Assembly (NCBI GenBank): GCA_949752745.1
Contig: OX457029.1
Coordinates: forward strand, 47,112,228-47,176,227
Length of the DNA stretch: 64,000 nt
DNA from: Protula sp. h YS-2021
Lineage: Eukaryota > Annelida > Polychaeta > Sabellida > Serpulidae
Reading direction: 5' to 3'
A program made the position numbers and the translations under genes. A model generated the notes under the pieces. It searched no databases and was not told the DNA's origin. It worked only from the letters and a program-made list of their open reading frames with translations. Every line of letters starts with the position of its first letter. Within the stretch, counting starts at the first letter, position 1. Of the stretch, positions 1-9,755 are shown piece after piece.

Positions 1-595
1 TTTGTGAAATTCAGGTCATTATTAAGGAAATTTTCAAGCGAGATAAAAGGATTTATATTTTCTGTCCTTTTGAAATGTGCTTCACGTGTTGCCATAGTAA
101 CATAAACATTTCTTGTAAAGAAGTTGAGCTTGTTTTCATCACACTTCATCGTGTTTGTAAGCTTTTCTTGAGACGTGGCCGAACGTCAGACGGGATCTGA
201 CTCGTTGAAGTAATTATTAGTAAATACAGGACCTATAACTAATCAAAAAGAAAACAATAAAAACTAGACCAGAAATAGATATGCACAAGCATTTCTTTAA
301 AAAACTATGTTTACTCTCTTATTTTAGGGTGTACGCGAATTTGTTTCATGTTCTGACACAGTGTAACCCGCTAAGGGTCGGTCGTGTAGTTAAACAAATC
401 ATTTAACTAACTAACTTCATGCTAGATTTTAACCGTTATACTACTACTTTATATTCATTAACTCATAGTGACACATTGTAACCCGCTAAGGGATGACCGT
501 TGTATCCAGAATCACTTAGTAACTAAACAATACTGTCAGAAAATATAACCAACAAAAAGTTGGATCTCTTTTGAATTTCAGAATATAATTAAATA
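1..595. other. Left non-coding region
   Basis: No open frame of useful length is visible on either strand. The stretch is A+T-rich and lies downstream of the leftward gene run, so it probably holds the 3' ends of those transcripts. It carries one short direct repeat, listed separately. Nothing marks it as a virus end; the element probably continues to the left. Confidence 0.5.
354..492. repeat. Pair of 24-bp direct repeats
   Basis: A 24-base block containing GTGTAACCCGCTAAGGG occurs at 354-377 and again at 469-492 with one mismatch (TGACACA followed by G or T). Copy-to-copy spacing is 115 bases. The block is richer in G+C than its surroundings. It could be a protein-binding site or the remnant of a tandem array; no function is shown. 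Confidence 0.75.
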
Positions 596-1090
596 TTACT
601 TTTTTCTCTTATACATATTATTTATGAGCAGTCGTCTACATTCGTTACGTTTTTCACAAGTGTTTCTGGTAATCGTTGATTGAGATATCCACCATATCTT
701 ATTTTGTATCTCAATGAATTCACTCTTCGACGTACAACACATGCGCTTATTAGCTTGGAGTGTCATAACTGTAGCCACATCACTAAAGTAAAAGCATATA
801 CGACGGTTTGCGTGGTGTTGAAATGCTAAGTATATGGCGTTGATTATACCATATAGAACAGGTGAACAACATTTACAATCTACAACAGCCGTACCACTAT
901 ATTGTGTTTCGGGGTTCACATACGACATGTAATATACATTGTATTTTCCACCATTCTCATGTCTTATAATAATATCAACAAAAACATGTAAAACATTCTT
1001 CTCAAAGTCTTCAGCTATTTCGTGTAAAAAATCATTATCTTCGTCGTTAGGTATGTCATTTGGGTTTATAATACTCGGGTGAGTATTCAT
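596..1090 (-). CDS. Hypothetical protein, possible degenerate RNase H fold
   Basis: A 164-residue protein, last gene of the six-gene leftward run. Its ATG overlaps the stop of the preceding gene as ATGA, which argues for coupled expression and fixes the start. The N-terminus is acidic and the C-terminal tail is basic (ends YKRKK). The middle has a strand (VFVDIIIR), a helix (NAIYLAF) and a strand ending in an aspartate (CFYFSD), an order that recalls RNase H. The glutamate expected at the start of the helix is not seen, so enzymatic activity is doubtful. I do not recognise a specific family; the fold idea is weak inference. Confidence 0.75.
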   Translation of the reverse strand: MNTHPSIINPNDIPNDEDNDFLHEIAEDFEKNVLHVFVDIIIRHENGGKYNVYYMSYVNPETQYSGTAVVDCKCCSPVLYGIINAIYLAFQHHANRRICFYFSDVATVMTLQANKRMCCTSKSEFIEIQNKIWWISQSTITRNTCEKRNECRRLLINNMYKRKK

Positions 1091-1980
1091 ATTAACATGA
1101 CATGAATTTTAGACCCCGGTGGTATGATGTCACTTTCTGCGCACACAATGTTAGCAACATATGGTGGGGAATACAAATTTATATACATAATAGCATTAAA
1201 TATAAAACGACGGCACTTTTTGTAAACCCCAAATAATTCTGTATTGCTTGAGTCTTCTGCAACAGTTAAGTGGTCCACAGTTTTAGATAGCTTTGCTAAG
1301 TTACTGCTTACGTTTTGAATAACTTTATGTAACACACTAAAATCACTAACAATCAAGTTAGACGTGTCCTCATCATGTAAGCCTAATTCTTTATACCAAT
1401 AACGCACACAAAATTCCGCTAAATAAGACATCAAATCACCGGGGTCATTAAAGTTAAACATACGAAGTGCTTCCTTCAACTCATCCCATATATAATTTCC
1501 AGTTAATTCGTCATCCATGTAAAAGTACAAGTCTTTAAATATTTTTTTGCGACTTTCATTTGTGTTTAGATCTTTCTGAGTTTCTATCAAGCATAACAAT
1601 TGAAGCCAAATGATTAATTCGTTCAAGTGGTACGTGTAGTCGCTCCTATCGACAACTTGCAGTATATAATCATTTTTACACACAAATATGGGTTTTTTTA
1701 CTGTCATTGGTGGTATAACGCTTAACGAGGCATTATTTAACAAAGCTCTATTTCCGGTATTAATAACTGTGTATCTTTTAGAAGTATTTCGTTGGACTTT
1801 ATTTACTGCAAAGGAATTACAATAAACACCAATTTTATATCTGTTTAAAACAACTAAGCCTTCTAGAAATTTTGTGTTAATCCCGCCTTCGAAAAGTGGT
1901 GACAGCGCCCTGTGAACACCTCCGTCCTCGCAAATCACTGTAAATACATCCTCATTGTCTATATTTATGGCGTCATCCAT
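1087..1980 (-). CDS. Hypothetical protein of the capsid-gene cluster
   Basis: A 297-residue soluble protein with no signal peptide or membrane segment. It overlaps the next gene by four bases (ATGA) and starts 22 bases after the stop of the gene upstream. The sequence is acidic at the N-terminus (MDDAINIDNEDVF) and otherwise mixed alpha/beta in appearance. Its size is close to that of herpesvirus triplex subunit 2 (about 300 residues) and it sits in the same run as the maturation protease, so a capsid role is possible. No diagnostic motif supports this, and the family is unrecognised. Confidence 0.8.
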   Translation of the reverse strand: MDDAINIDNEDVFTVICEDGGVHRALSPLFEGGINTKFLEGLVVLNRYKIGVYCNSFAVNKVQRNTSKRYTVINTGNRALLNNASLSVIPPMTVKKPIFVCKNDYILQVVDRSDYTYHLNELIIWLQLLCLIETQKDLNTNESRKKIFKDLYFYMDDELTGNYIWDELKEALRMFNFNDPGDLMSYLAEFCVRYWYKELGLHDEDTSNLIVSDFSVLHKVIQNVSSNLAKLSKTVDHLTVAEDSSNTELFGVYKKCRRFIFNAIMYINLYSPPYVANIVCAESDIIPPGSKIHVMLI

Positions 1981-2002
1981 TATTTTCTCCCACCCCTTTC
2001 AA

Positions 2003-2683
2003 TCATGAGCTAAATAGAGCGTTTAATATGTCTGTAAGAACCTCATCATTACTACCACAGAGAATTGATGTAATAGTATTTAATTCGATACTTTCTCCCC
2101 ACATCATGGAAACAGTATCTGGAGTGAGAAAAAATAATGAATTGATATGAAAACACAAGGTAATAAATGACACGATTGTGAGTTTAGACAAAGGTCGATT
2201 TGTTTTTAAACCCATGGCTTTTTTATATAAGAGTGACAAAATATAGAAAAGTGTGTTCCCCCCTACGGTATCTTCAGTGTCCATTAGGCTGGCGTAAATA
2301 AAAGCATCTCTTCTTAATCCCAGTGTTGTTAAATATTCAATATCTAAACATGGAAACGTTTTAGCCATCAACGATTCCATTCTCTCGTATACAGTGGTAT
2401 CTGTCTCGGTCTTAACATAGGGGTAATCACTTAAAATACGCTGAGCTTTATTAGTTGTCATTTGCATGATATTTATACCTACAATGTTTGACCCTCTTGT
2501 AAAATTATCATGAATATCGAATAAAGCTACAATAAATAATCCACTAGTGAATTTTATAATATCTCTAACTGACTGACATAAAATACAGTCAACACGAACG
2601 CACTTGTCTACAAAGCGAGCCTTCAGATAATGATCACACATATATGCAAAGTACCTATTTACAAATCGTGGATATACCTCCAT
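2003..2683 (-). CDS. Hypothetical protein next to the protease
   Basis: A 226-residue protein that starts only five bases after the stop of the protease-scaffold gene, so it is probably translated from the same leftward transcript. There are paired cysteines near the N-terminus (CVRVDCILC) and several hydrophobic stretches (GLFIVALFDI, LTIVSFITLCFHI), but none is a convincing long membrane span. There is no recognisable family. Its place suggests a structural or assembly role; that is inference from context only. Confidence 0.8.
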   Translation of the reverse strand: MEVYPRFVNRYFAYMCDHYLKARFVDKCVRVDCILCQSVRDIIKFTSGLFIVALFDIHDNFTRGSNIVGINIMQMTTNKAQRILSDYPYVKTETDTTVYERMESLMAKTFPCLDIEYLTTLGLRRDAFIYASLMDTEDTVGGNTLFYILSLLYKKAMGLKTNRPLSKLTIVSFITLCFHINSLFFLTPDTVSMMWGESIELNTITSILCGSNDEVLTDILNALFSS

Positions 2684-2688
2684 CTTAA

Positions 2689-4218
2689 TTATGTTTTAAA
2701 TATAAAAGCAGGGTCAGACAGTTTATCTAATAGTGCCTCTTTCGTTGAATTATGTGTTTTATTTTTATCTGTGTGCGAATAGTCCGTTACAACATTTGAA
2801 ACATTCTGATGTAATACAGGGTTATTTCTGTTATCATTTTGTACTGATTGTTCATCTTTTGGAGAGGACTTTTCTTGGACTACGATGTCACCACCTGTTT
2901 TAACATGTCCTATTTTTTTTAGAACTGCTTCAACCACGCTTGTGATATCATTGTTTGTTAACGGCTGTACGGCTTTGTTGCTTTGTTGCCGATTAGTTTC
3001 AAGTATTTCATTAAAACTGCTCTTGAGGTTTCCTATTTCATTCTGCATCATTTTAAAAATGCTTTCTTGTTGTTTTCTACTTTTGTTACGTCGTCGTCCA
3101 CTAGTATACCCATCTCCATCGTTTGCATCTTCGTCATCCTCATCGCTTTCATTTTGCTGGTGTGCTGCACAACGTTTTCTTTTTTTGTCATTTGTGTAGA
3201 CAAACGACGGCGGAGCCAAGAAATATGGTCCGCCTGTCACTGGTACCCCTCCATACATAGGGACATTTCCTTGCGGTAGAAAAGTTGGGTAATGTTGTTG
3301 CACATTATTACCATAATTAATTTCTGGATTGTATCCCAACGGTGTCTGTAATTGTGGGCGTAATATAGGTGACTGTTCTGGTGAGGGTTTCAGTAACGCC
3401 ACCTGAGATAATGTCTTTTCAACAATTTCTTTTATTGCTTGTGTGTTACTATCAATCGGTTGTTGTTTTGGTATATTCATGGCGTCATTATTATTATCTT
3501 CTACGTTCAAGTTATAAGAAAGAGCTGTTTGTGGTATATTTAATGCCTTGTAATCACGGCGTACTTTTTCACTTTTTGACACGTTTCCTGTAGAGTGCAG
3601 AGACGCGAAGTATAAATAATATTTTTTCACGCTGTCCTCTTCATACGTATTTATATTATCATCATTATTTTCATCAATGTTTCTCACATTTGCTGCCAAG
3701 GTTACAGTATATGGGCGTGCGCCAGCGATACAGAGAGATAAATCGTTTATATTTAAGGTTTGTTCTTGATGTCCTATGCTCAGTCCTGGTAATTTATGCT
3801 GAATAGCAGATAAAGCAGTTAAATCCCAAGCATCGCTTCCTTTTTCATCCTTACCTTCCAGGAAACCATCTGAGGACTTAATGTCTTTATGCTTAAGTTT
3901 TGACCGTTCAACAGATGCATCTATCAATGACTCTATAAAAAAGTTATTATCTATGATAAAGTCTACAAATAAAACACCTTTTTTTGCAACATCTCCATTC
4001 TCTAGTGTTATATCTGTTGTACCCTCATAAAAGCGGTTAGTGTACCCAATTTTATATTTACTCTGATGACTAAGTATGACAGGTTTTTGTTTATTTCCAA
4101 TATATTGTGCGAGTTTTTTACGCGGTATTGACATGAATTGTCCATGTTTGTTTATTTCAATGTCTTCCCCATCGTCCAGTGGAGCACATATGCCTTTACA
4201 TTCGATAATTCTTTTCAT
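2689..4218 (-). CDS. Herpesvirus-type capsid maturation protease with scaffold domain
   Basis: A 509-residue assemblin-scaffold fusion (peptidase family S21). In herpesviruses this protein organises procapsid assembly in the nucleus and then cleaves itself and the scaffold. The N-terminal ~200 residues carry a candidate catalytic His (H51 in ILSHQSKYKIGYT) and Ser (S147 in KLPGLSIGH). The segment that normally holds the third catalytic residue reads NDLSLCIAGARP, where Asp (D159) stands in place of the usual His. A plausible release site of the form aromatic-x-Ala/Ser lies at A205/S206 (LYFA-SLH). The remainder is low-complexity and Gln/Asn-rich with a basic stretch (GRRRNKSRKQQ) and a short hydrophobic C-terminus (DPAFIFKT), as expected for a scaffold tail that binds the major capsid protein. 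M247 could start a scaffold-only product. The start is fixed by an ATGA overlap with the upstream gene. Confidence 0.85.
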   Translation of the reverse strand: MKRIIECKGICAPLDDGEDIEINKHGQFMSIPRKKLAQYIGNKQKPVILSHQSKYKIGYTNRFYEGTTDITLENGDVAKKGVLFVDFIIDNNFFIESLIDASVERSKLKHKDIKSSDGFLEGKDEKGSDAWDLTALSAIQHKLPGLSIGHQEQTLNINDLSLCIAGARPYTVTLAANVRNIDENNDDNINTYEEDSVKKYYLYFASLHSTGNVSKSEKVRRDYKALNIPQTALSYNLNVEDNNNDAMNIPKQQPIDSNTQAIKEIVEKTLSQVALLKPSPEQSPILRPQLQTPLGYNPEINYGNNVQQHYPTFLPQGNVPMYGGVPVTGGPYFLAPPSFVYTNDKKRKRCAAHQQNESDEDDEDANDGDGYTSGRRRNKSRKQQESIFKMMQNEIGNLKSSFNEILETNRQQSNKAVQPLTNNDITSVVEAVLKKIGHVKTGGDIVVQEKSSPKDEQSVQNDNRNNPVLHQNVSNVVTDYSHTDKNKTHNSTKEALLDKLSDPAFIFKT

Positions 4219-5498
4219 TCTGAAACTTTCTGATCTAAGAAAAATGCTATTAGGTGGCGAAAGGATGAAGAAACATATGTGTTATTTTCATGTTTAATAT
4301 AATAATTATCACCACAATAGAAGAGGGTTTCTTCTGGAACAGCATCCACGACGTCACATATATTACCTACGTTTAGGTCCTGTAGACTCGGAACACAGCA
4401 ACGTATAATTTCAACCCATACAATGCATGCATGCAGCTTTTTCCACAGCGGTACTATTATTTGTTCTAACGGTTCTGCCTTGTCTATAGTAATTGCATTT
4501 TCCATATTATCAATCATATCGATTACAGCTTCACAGCTTTCTTCACCTTGAAAAATTTGGAAGAAAACTATATCACGAAGCTGTTTTTTAGTTTCTAACC
4601 CAACACCTAAAAGAGAGTCACAAAACAGATCCAATACAGACACTGTGAAGCCATTTGGTATATGAAACCGGCTAGGTAATACTAAGCTAAAGAGGTCATT
4701 ACATAGTTTTGAGAGACGGGGACCAAATAAATCAACACGTTTTCCACGCGCGTGGTCTCGAATTCTTGTTAAATCGTGAACATCGACGGTTTGCGCAGCA
4801 GAAACACATTCGTTAAAAATATTATAATGTTCAACGGTTTCAAGACCCTGTATAAATATTTCAAATAAGATATGCTCACATGTTAGTTGGGGCGGTGTTA
4901 TAGATTTTTTAACCTTTTCAGATAAATTGTGCCTGTCTTCATCAATAATATCACGCACATCTTTATTAGAAAAATGACTATTAGACAGTTTTGTTGTTAT
5001 TTTCTTAACTTCAGTTTCAGAAAGTAATTCAGTCGAAATTTTCTGGTACATTAGTGGTGCACTTATTTCACTATCTTTATTTGCATTACTGCTATCGAAA
5101 ATCATCATCACTAATTTATGTAAGTCATTACCTAATAACCCAAATGTGTTGAAAAATATCATACTAAAACACAAAGCCTTTGTCTCTTTCGATGCCAAAG
5201 ATCGGCGATGATCTTGATCGAGAAAGGTGGCATTTATACCTATATTTTGAAGATTTTTATGATCGATAGTTTTCCTAAGAGATTCAAGTGAAGGATTTGA
5301 AATAAAATGTTCAATTTTATCAGCCGCATGCCTTACTTTCACACTATTTTGATCATTTATTCTCATACCGAAACTATTGAACCATTTTAATAAACCTTCC
5401 TTTTCTTGGTGTGTATCCCCAACAAGCGATTCATTTTGATGAATTGTACTTTTTTCGATTAATTGAGGCAATACAGTCAGTTTTAATATCTCATCCAT
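4215..5498 (-). CDS. Hypothetical protein upstream of protease
   Basis: A 427-residue, largely helical-looking protein without signal peptide or membrane segments. Its stop overlaps the ATG of the protease gene (ATGA) and its own start lies 35 bases beyond the stop of the membrane-protein gene upstream. The middle is charged (residues ~150-230); the C-terminal third is more hydrophobic with clustered cysteines (IRCCVPSL, FYCGDNYY). It lies beside the protease, so a capsid or capsid-vertex role is possible. It is too short for a typical portal protein and I see no family signature. Confidence 0.8.
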   Translation of the reverse strand: MDEILKLTVLPQLIEKSTIHQNESLVGDTHQEKEGLLKWFNSFGMRINDQNSVKVRHAADKIEHFISNPSLESLRKTIDHKNLQNIGINATFLDQDHRRSLASKETKALCFSMIFFNTFGLLGNDLHKLVMMIFDSSNANKDSEISAPLMYQKISTELLSETEVKKITTKLSNSHFSNKDVRDIIDEDRHNLSEKVKKSITPPQLTCEHILFEIFIQGLETVEHYNIFNECVSAAQTVDVHDLTRIRDHARGKRVDLFGPRLSKLCNDLFSLVLPSRFHIPNGFTVSVLDLFCDSLLGVGLETKKQLRDIVFFQIFQGEESCEAVIDMIDNMENAITIDKAEPLEQIIVPLWKKLHACIVWVEIIRCCVPSLQDLNVGNICDVVDAVPEETLFYCGDNYYIKHENNTYVSSSFRHLIAFFLDQKVSE

Positions 5499-5533
5499 GA
5501 TCTATTTGCATTTCACAAAAAAAACCCCCAAAT

Positions 5534-6196
5534 TTATGCATTAATTTTCCACCATTTGTAAAACATCCCTTCCAAATATATAAAAATACCGACCCACCAA
5601 AGTATTAAACAAGATTTATAAACCTTTGAAGTCCACTTAATTGCTTTGGAAAGAACTGATTTCGTTAACAAAATACTTGAAAATTCTAATCCTAAGAATA
5701 GAAAAAACACCCCATAAGATATAAATAAAATAATGAAAGGCTGACATAATCGCAAGTCACCCCATTTAATATATATGTATAACATAGCACCACAGTGATA
5801 AATCCAGATTGAAATATCAGTGATAAGTACCACTGCACCAAAACACCTGTCAAATTTCAAAGATATAGGGCTCTTTTTATGTTTCAGATATTCTTTCACA
5901 CGCCATTGTCTATAGTAGTGTAGGAAGGATAATGCAAAATATATGATCACATATACTATTAAACCCGATCCAAGAGAAAAGTTCGGCCAAAAATATTTGT
6001 CCCTAAAATACACCTCCACTGTCTCATCCTTAACATTTGCCATTTTACTAAGGGTTCTGCAATCTAGGCAGCATCTAGTGGGTCCAATACATGTTGTAAT
6101 CGTGTGAAGCATGCATTTTTGTTCTATGTTTTCATCATAACTACAGCCATTAAATAACTCGCATACGCCATTGATATTATAGTCATCCAAACTCAT
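5534..6196 (-). CDS. Multi-pass membrane protein
   Basis: A 220-residue protein with a cysteine-rich N-terminal ~60 residues (CSYDENIEQKC, CCLDCRTL) followed by about four hydrophobic spans: near GLIVYVIIYFALSF, VVLITDISIWIY, FIILFISYGVFFLFLG and LILWWVGIFIYL. It is the first gene of the leftward run, reading away from the divergent region next to it. Viral multi-spanning envelope or nuclear-membrane proteins have this size and look, but I cannot assign a family. It is about half the usual length of herpesvirus glycoprotein M and shows no clear relation to it. Confidence 0.8.
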   Translation of the reverse strand: MSLDDYNINGVCELFNGCSYDENIEQKCMLHTITTCIGPTRCCLDCRTLSKMANVKDETVEVYFRDKYFWPNFSLGSGLIVYVIIYFALSFLHYYRQWRVKEYLKHKKSPISLKFDRCFGAVVLITDISIWIYHCGAMLYIYIKWGDLRLCQPFIILFISYGVFFLFLGLEFSSILLTKSVLSKAIKWTSKVYKSCLILWWVGIFIYLEGMFYKWWKINA

Positions 6197-6473
6197 CCTT
6201 TTCCAAAAAAACAGTTACGTATATAATTAGAGTGCCCATGCATATGTAGTTCAGTATAATTATTCCACTCAACATTGTCAAAAATTGTACATAAGAAAGT
6301 ATTATTTAACTATCCTAAAAAAAATAAGAGGAGAAAAAAAAGTATGTAAAGCAATGTCACAGTTACAAGAGTACCTGTTGGGTGATTGTGATAGTTCACT
6401 GATATAGAACTTCCGTTCATATAACCTATATGTTCTTAACTCAACGTAAAGCAACAAGCTCTATTTTCGCATC
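6197..6473. promoter_or_regulatory. Divergent intergenic region
   Basis: It separates the start of the leftward six-gene run from the start of the rightward three-gene run, so it must hold promoters for both directions. It is A+T-rich. No clear consensus TATA box stands out at a fixed distance from either ATG. Confidence 0.5.
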
Positions 6474-7970
6474 ATGTCTAATTTTAATACCGAAAAATAT
6501 ATTGTATTAAGTGAAAAATATTTCGCAAATACAAATAATTGTTTCAGTCATTACATTGAAGAATCGTTGCAAAATTGCAATTTACTGTTTACTGTTGGTG
6601 GAATAAATCTTTCTCGATTACGAAACTTTCATGTTGAGAGAACGCGAGAGAGCTCTGTTGGAATTCATAATAGGGTGTTCGATTTTGCAACGTTTGACAG
6701 TGTTTTGAAATATTTACGATATATAGATGAGAACTATGAAGAATCATTTTTAAGTCCCTTTGCACATTATCTACATTCCGAAATTACCAAAGATTTAGAA
6801 TTTATTGATATTAACTCATATATGTATTATTGTGGCCCCATAAGACAGCTAACAGAATATATTGATATCTATGGCATAGCAGAAACACACACATTTGAAC
6901 GGATGCAGGCGTTAAAAAGAGTAAACTTGAAAGTACTCCTAAGAGGGACAATTTCTAACAATGAAGACTATGCTCTGACACTACCCTTAGATCGCATAAT
7001 GGGCTGCAATAAATTGCAAACATATAGTGACTGTGGAATTGAGTTACAGTTGTTTTTAGTCATAGGACCTGCTAACGAAATTAAATACGGAACGTCTTAT
7101 GCCAGATATATAGATGACCCATGTTGCACTGAACGCTCTGTTGATGGTGGAAGCATCGTGTACGATCAAGAATATGCCGCCATTTTTGTTCTAAGTGAAG
7201 CATTTACAACATGTGAAAATGTATTATGTAACTGTATTTCTAAATGCAAAAACCATACAAAAGCAACACATATGGATTCTGTATATAGGGAGATAGCAGC
7301 AATTAAAATAGGAAATGTACCGTCCGTAAGTGCGATGACCGTTGACGTTGATGTTTCTAAAAATACTATGCGCTTATATCATTTTGAGTTTACACCCCAT
7401 CAGCCGTGGTTCTACAAGAATTTTAAATATAATATCTCTTCAGAATTTTTAGAAGAAAACCCAAGCCTACAATATTTTTGCTCTCTTTATGATGGAATGA
7501 TTGGATCTCAAAAGAAGCCCACTTCCCCTGTTAATAAAGTCTACGCTTCTCCTTCTGTTCCGTATGGTATCCTCGAAAATTACACTACCAGAGAACCCGG
7601 CAACATTCCACAGATTCATACAAAAGAAACATCGGAAAAGTTGCATCAAGACGATATCAGTACAGAAGGCTCTCAGGGTGATACTGAAAATGTTCTTACG
7701 CTTTCTGGTGCAATGAAACGCAAAGGTCGATACGGGAGTGGAGATAAAATGAAGCAGGCTGGGTTGTCTGAATTTACTACACAATTACCAACGACACTTT
7801 ATGAACGCGATGACCACAGAGCGTTGACACCAAAAAGAAAAATTTTTCCTACTTCAAGCAGTAACGCGAATGTTAAAAGTGGAAATGAACAGCCTGTGAA
7901 AGTATCTCGTTCATCTTCGGGAAACAGAAGTAATAGATCTAAGCACGCGGGGCCACAAACGCAAGAGTGA
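6474..7970 (+). CDS. Hypothetical protein with basic C-terminal tail
   Basis: A 498-residue protein. Residues 1-340 look globular, with a cysteine cluster near residues 243-261 (TCENVLCNCISKC). Residues ~340-498 are low-complexity, rich in Ser, Thr, Lys and Arg, and contain basic patches (MKRKGRYG, LTPKRKIF, SGNRSNRSK) that could be nuclear-localisation or nucleic-acid-binding segments. It is followed after 13 bases by another plus-strand gene. Size, basic tail and position beside capsid genes make a triplex subunit 1-like role conceivable, but no motif proves it. Family unrecognised. Confidence 0.8.
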   Translation: MSNFNTEKYIVLSEKYFANTNNCFSHYIEESLQNCNLLFTVGGINLSRLRNFHVERTRESSVGIHNRVFDFATFDSVLKYLRYIDENYEESFLSPFAHYLHSEITKDLEFIDINSYMYYCGPIRQLTEYIDIYGIAETHTFERMQALKRVNLKVLLRGTISNNEDYALTLPLDRIMGCNKLQTYSDCGIELQLFLVIGPANEIKYGTSYARYIDDPCCTERSVDGGSIVYDQEYAAIFVLSEAFTTCENVLCNCISKCKNHTKATHMDSVYREIAAIKIGNVPSVSAMTVDVDVSKNTMRLYHFEFTPHQPWFYKNFKYNISSEFLEENPSLQYFCSLYDGMIGSQKKPTSPVNKVYASPSVPYGILENYTTREPGNIPQIHTKETSEKLHQDDISTEGSQGDTENVLTLSGAMKRKGRYGSGDKMKQAGLSEFTTQLPTTLYERDDHRALTPKRKIFPTSSSNANVKSGNEQPVKVSRSSSGNRSNRSKHAGPQTQE

Positions 7971-7983
7971 CTTCTAATACAAT

Positions 7984-8730
7984 ATGGTAGTAAGAAAAAT
8001 ACTACAAAGACTGTACGGGAGACCCCCATATAGAATTAATAGAAGTGCAATAATTCACAAACGAAAACTGTCGTTAACAAGACAAAAATATATTTGCATA
8101 TATCCGCTGGAAACAACATTGTATGAAATCGTATCGGGGGATAAGATTACCTTACGTGCATCTACTTACGTGCGCTATAAAACAACATCGATACCGTTGG
8201 ATACGAGTCATAGCCTATTATCACACTCTGAGTATTACATAGAAAAACCTGAAGATTTTATTTGTCAGTTTATTAATAATAAACTGAAAGGATATTTGGT
8301 ATCTGATATAAAATACGCACATAATTTGTATTTATTTTTTTCTAATTATTTATGTCGCGCAATTGTTGTGTGCGCCCTTGAAGTAGGAGAAGAGAAGGAT
8401 TTCGAAAATATTCTATGTGTTACAGAGAACGAACTATGTCTACGTAAAATAACAAAAGTTAACATTCCTTCAGATGTTAATATTCAGAGAACATTCAGCC
8501 GCTTATATACGACGCTATTATTAACAACGAAATTACGCAACGAAGAACTGGAATTTTTGAAAAAGTGTACTTTAAAAGTGTTTTTTGACCATACAGATAG
8601 CAGACCCAAACTAATATTAGAGTGCGTTGTTCCTCTACCTCCCATAGATCCAATAAAACGGGCGTTATGTCAAGAAAAGTATGAAGAACATGTGAGCAAA
8701 TTTGTATCCTCCAAATTAAAAATAATTTAA
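7984..8730 (+). CDS. Hypothetical protein, second gene of rightward run
   Basis: A 248-residue protein with a strongly basic N-terminus (about 15 Arg/Lys in the first 50 residues) and a mixed alpha/beta body. There is no signal peptide; the hydrophobic segment LYLFFSNYLCRAIVVCAL is not clearly a membrane span. The gene begins 13 bases after the previous stop, suggesting shared transcription. The pair could be partner subunits of one complex, such as a capsid triplex, but that is speculation from order and size. Confidence 0.75.
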   Translation: MVVRKILQRLYGRPPYRINRSAIIHKRKLSLTRQKYICIYPLETTLYEIVSGDKITLRASTYVRYKTTSIPLDTSHSLLSHSEYYIEKPEDFICQFINNKLKGYLVSDIKYAHNLYLFFSNYLCRAIVVCALEVGEEKDFENILCVTENELCLRKITKVNIPSDVNIQRTFSRLYTTLLLTTKLRNEELEFLKKCTLKVFFDHTDSRPKLILECVVPLPPIDPIKRALCQEKYEEHVSKFVSSKLKII

Positions 8731-8877
8731 TGTAAAAATAATAAGTCAGTACAAACTATGGATTTCTATTCTCGTTTATATTTTCTTTCTGTTATATTTT
8801 CACATATTTCCGCCAGATAGTTATCGCTAACAGCAGTTTGCGAGGAGTAATAGAATATTGACTAGACGAACAAAAAT

Positions 8878-9336
8878 ATGGATTATATTGACATTTTACC
8901 GGCTTATGTACCGGTATCATGCAGAGATGAGTTTGACGACCTCAAAGAACAGTCGGACAGTTTTGCACCACCACCAACATTAGTAGAAAAGAGTAAAGAA
9001 AAGTGTGATATTGATATTACGTCACAAAATGGTAAATGGAATGAGGTGTCACTATGGGGAGCACCGTTTAAGTACGATTCTAATAAGAAAGATGTATACG
9101 AAGCTTATATAAAAAATGATCGTAATAGGCAATACTACATGCCCTTTCTTAGTGGAAAAAAATTAGGGGTTTATGGCCAAGATGGTGCACATGGACACGT
9201 ATTAATAAAAATATTTAATGATGCAAAAATAACTAAAAGAGAGGTGGAATTGTTTTATGAACAGTGTAAGGATAGACAAATTCCGTACTTATTATATCCA
9301 CGAGAAATACATAACTTAGAGATGTCAAATATCTAA
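8878..9336 (+). CDS. Small hypothetical protein
   Basis: A 152-residue protein with an acidic, proline-containing N-terminus (DEFDDLKEQSDSFAPPP) and a compact C-terminal part. It has no membrane segment and no recognised family. It is the third gene of the rightward run, separated by 147 bases from the previous stop, so it may have its own promoter. An AATAAA signal follows about 100 bases downstream (near 9444), a likely poly(A) site for the run. Confidence 0.75.
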   Translation: MDYIDILPAYVPVSCRDEFDDLKEQSDSFAPPPTLVEKSKEKCDIDITSQNGKWNEVSLWGAPFKYDSNKKDVYEAYIKNDRNRQYYMPFLSGKKLGVYGQDGAHGHVLIKIFNDAKITKREVELFYEQCKDRQIPYLLYPREIHNLEMSNI

Positions 9337-9755
9337 CAGTTTTTTGGGGGGAAAAACACTATTTTATCGGATACTTGTGATGAATTGTTTGTTTGGAGAT
9401 GATAGACTGCTATTAACAGGTGTAAATATTATTAAATAATGTCAAATAAATAACTAATGAACATGTAGCGAATACTTATTGCGTATTATTTGAATAAAAT
9501 GTTATAAAAAAATAGTCGTCGCGTGGTGTATTTCTTTTATTTCATTTTTTTAATTCTTTCCCTTCTTTAACATACAAATATATAGGCAACACAACCAAAA
9601 AATCGATAAAACAAACCGTATAACCACTACATACATAAATACGTTGTTTGTTTTAAGACGTGAATTTACAGTGATTTGTTTTGTTTGTTTTATATATATT
9701 TATAACGGTTTAACCATATTACATAACAATTTTTACACAAAGCAGCATAGCTATT
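9337..9755. other. Convergent intergenic region
   Basis: It lies between two converging genes. It contains an AATAAA near 9444 for the rightward run, and A+T-rich sequence toward the end of the leftward capsid gene. No gene is visible. Confidence 0.6.

Noticed and set aside
2885..3593. Plus-strand frames of 74-104 codons
   Set aside because: Antisense to the low-complexity scaffold part of the protease gene.
4215..5498. Calling the 427-residue protein the portal
   Set aside because: Too short for typical herpesvirus portals and no supporting pattern; left unassigned.
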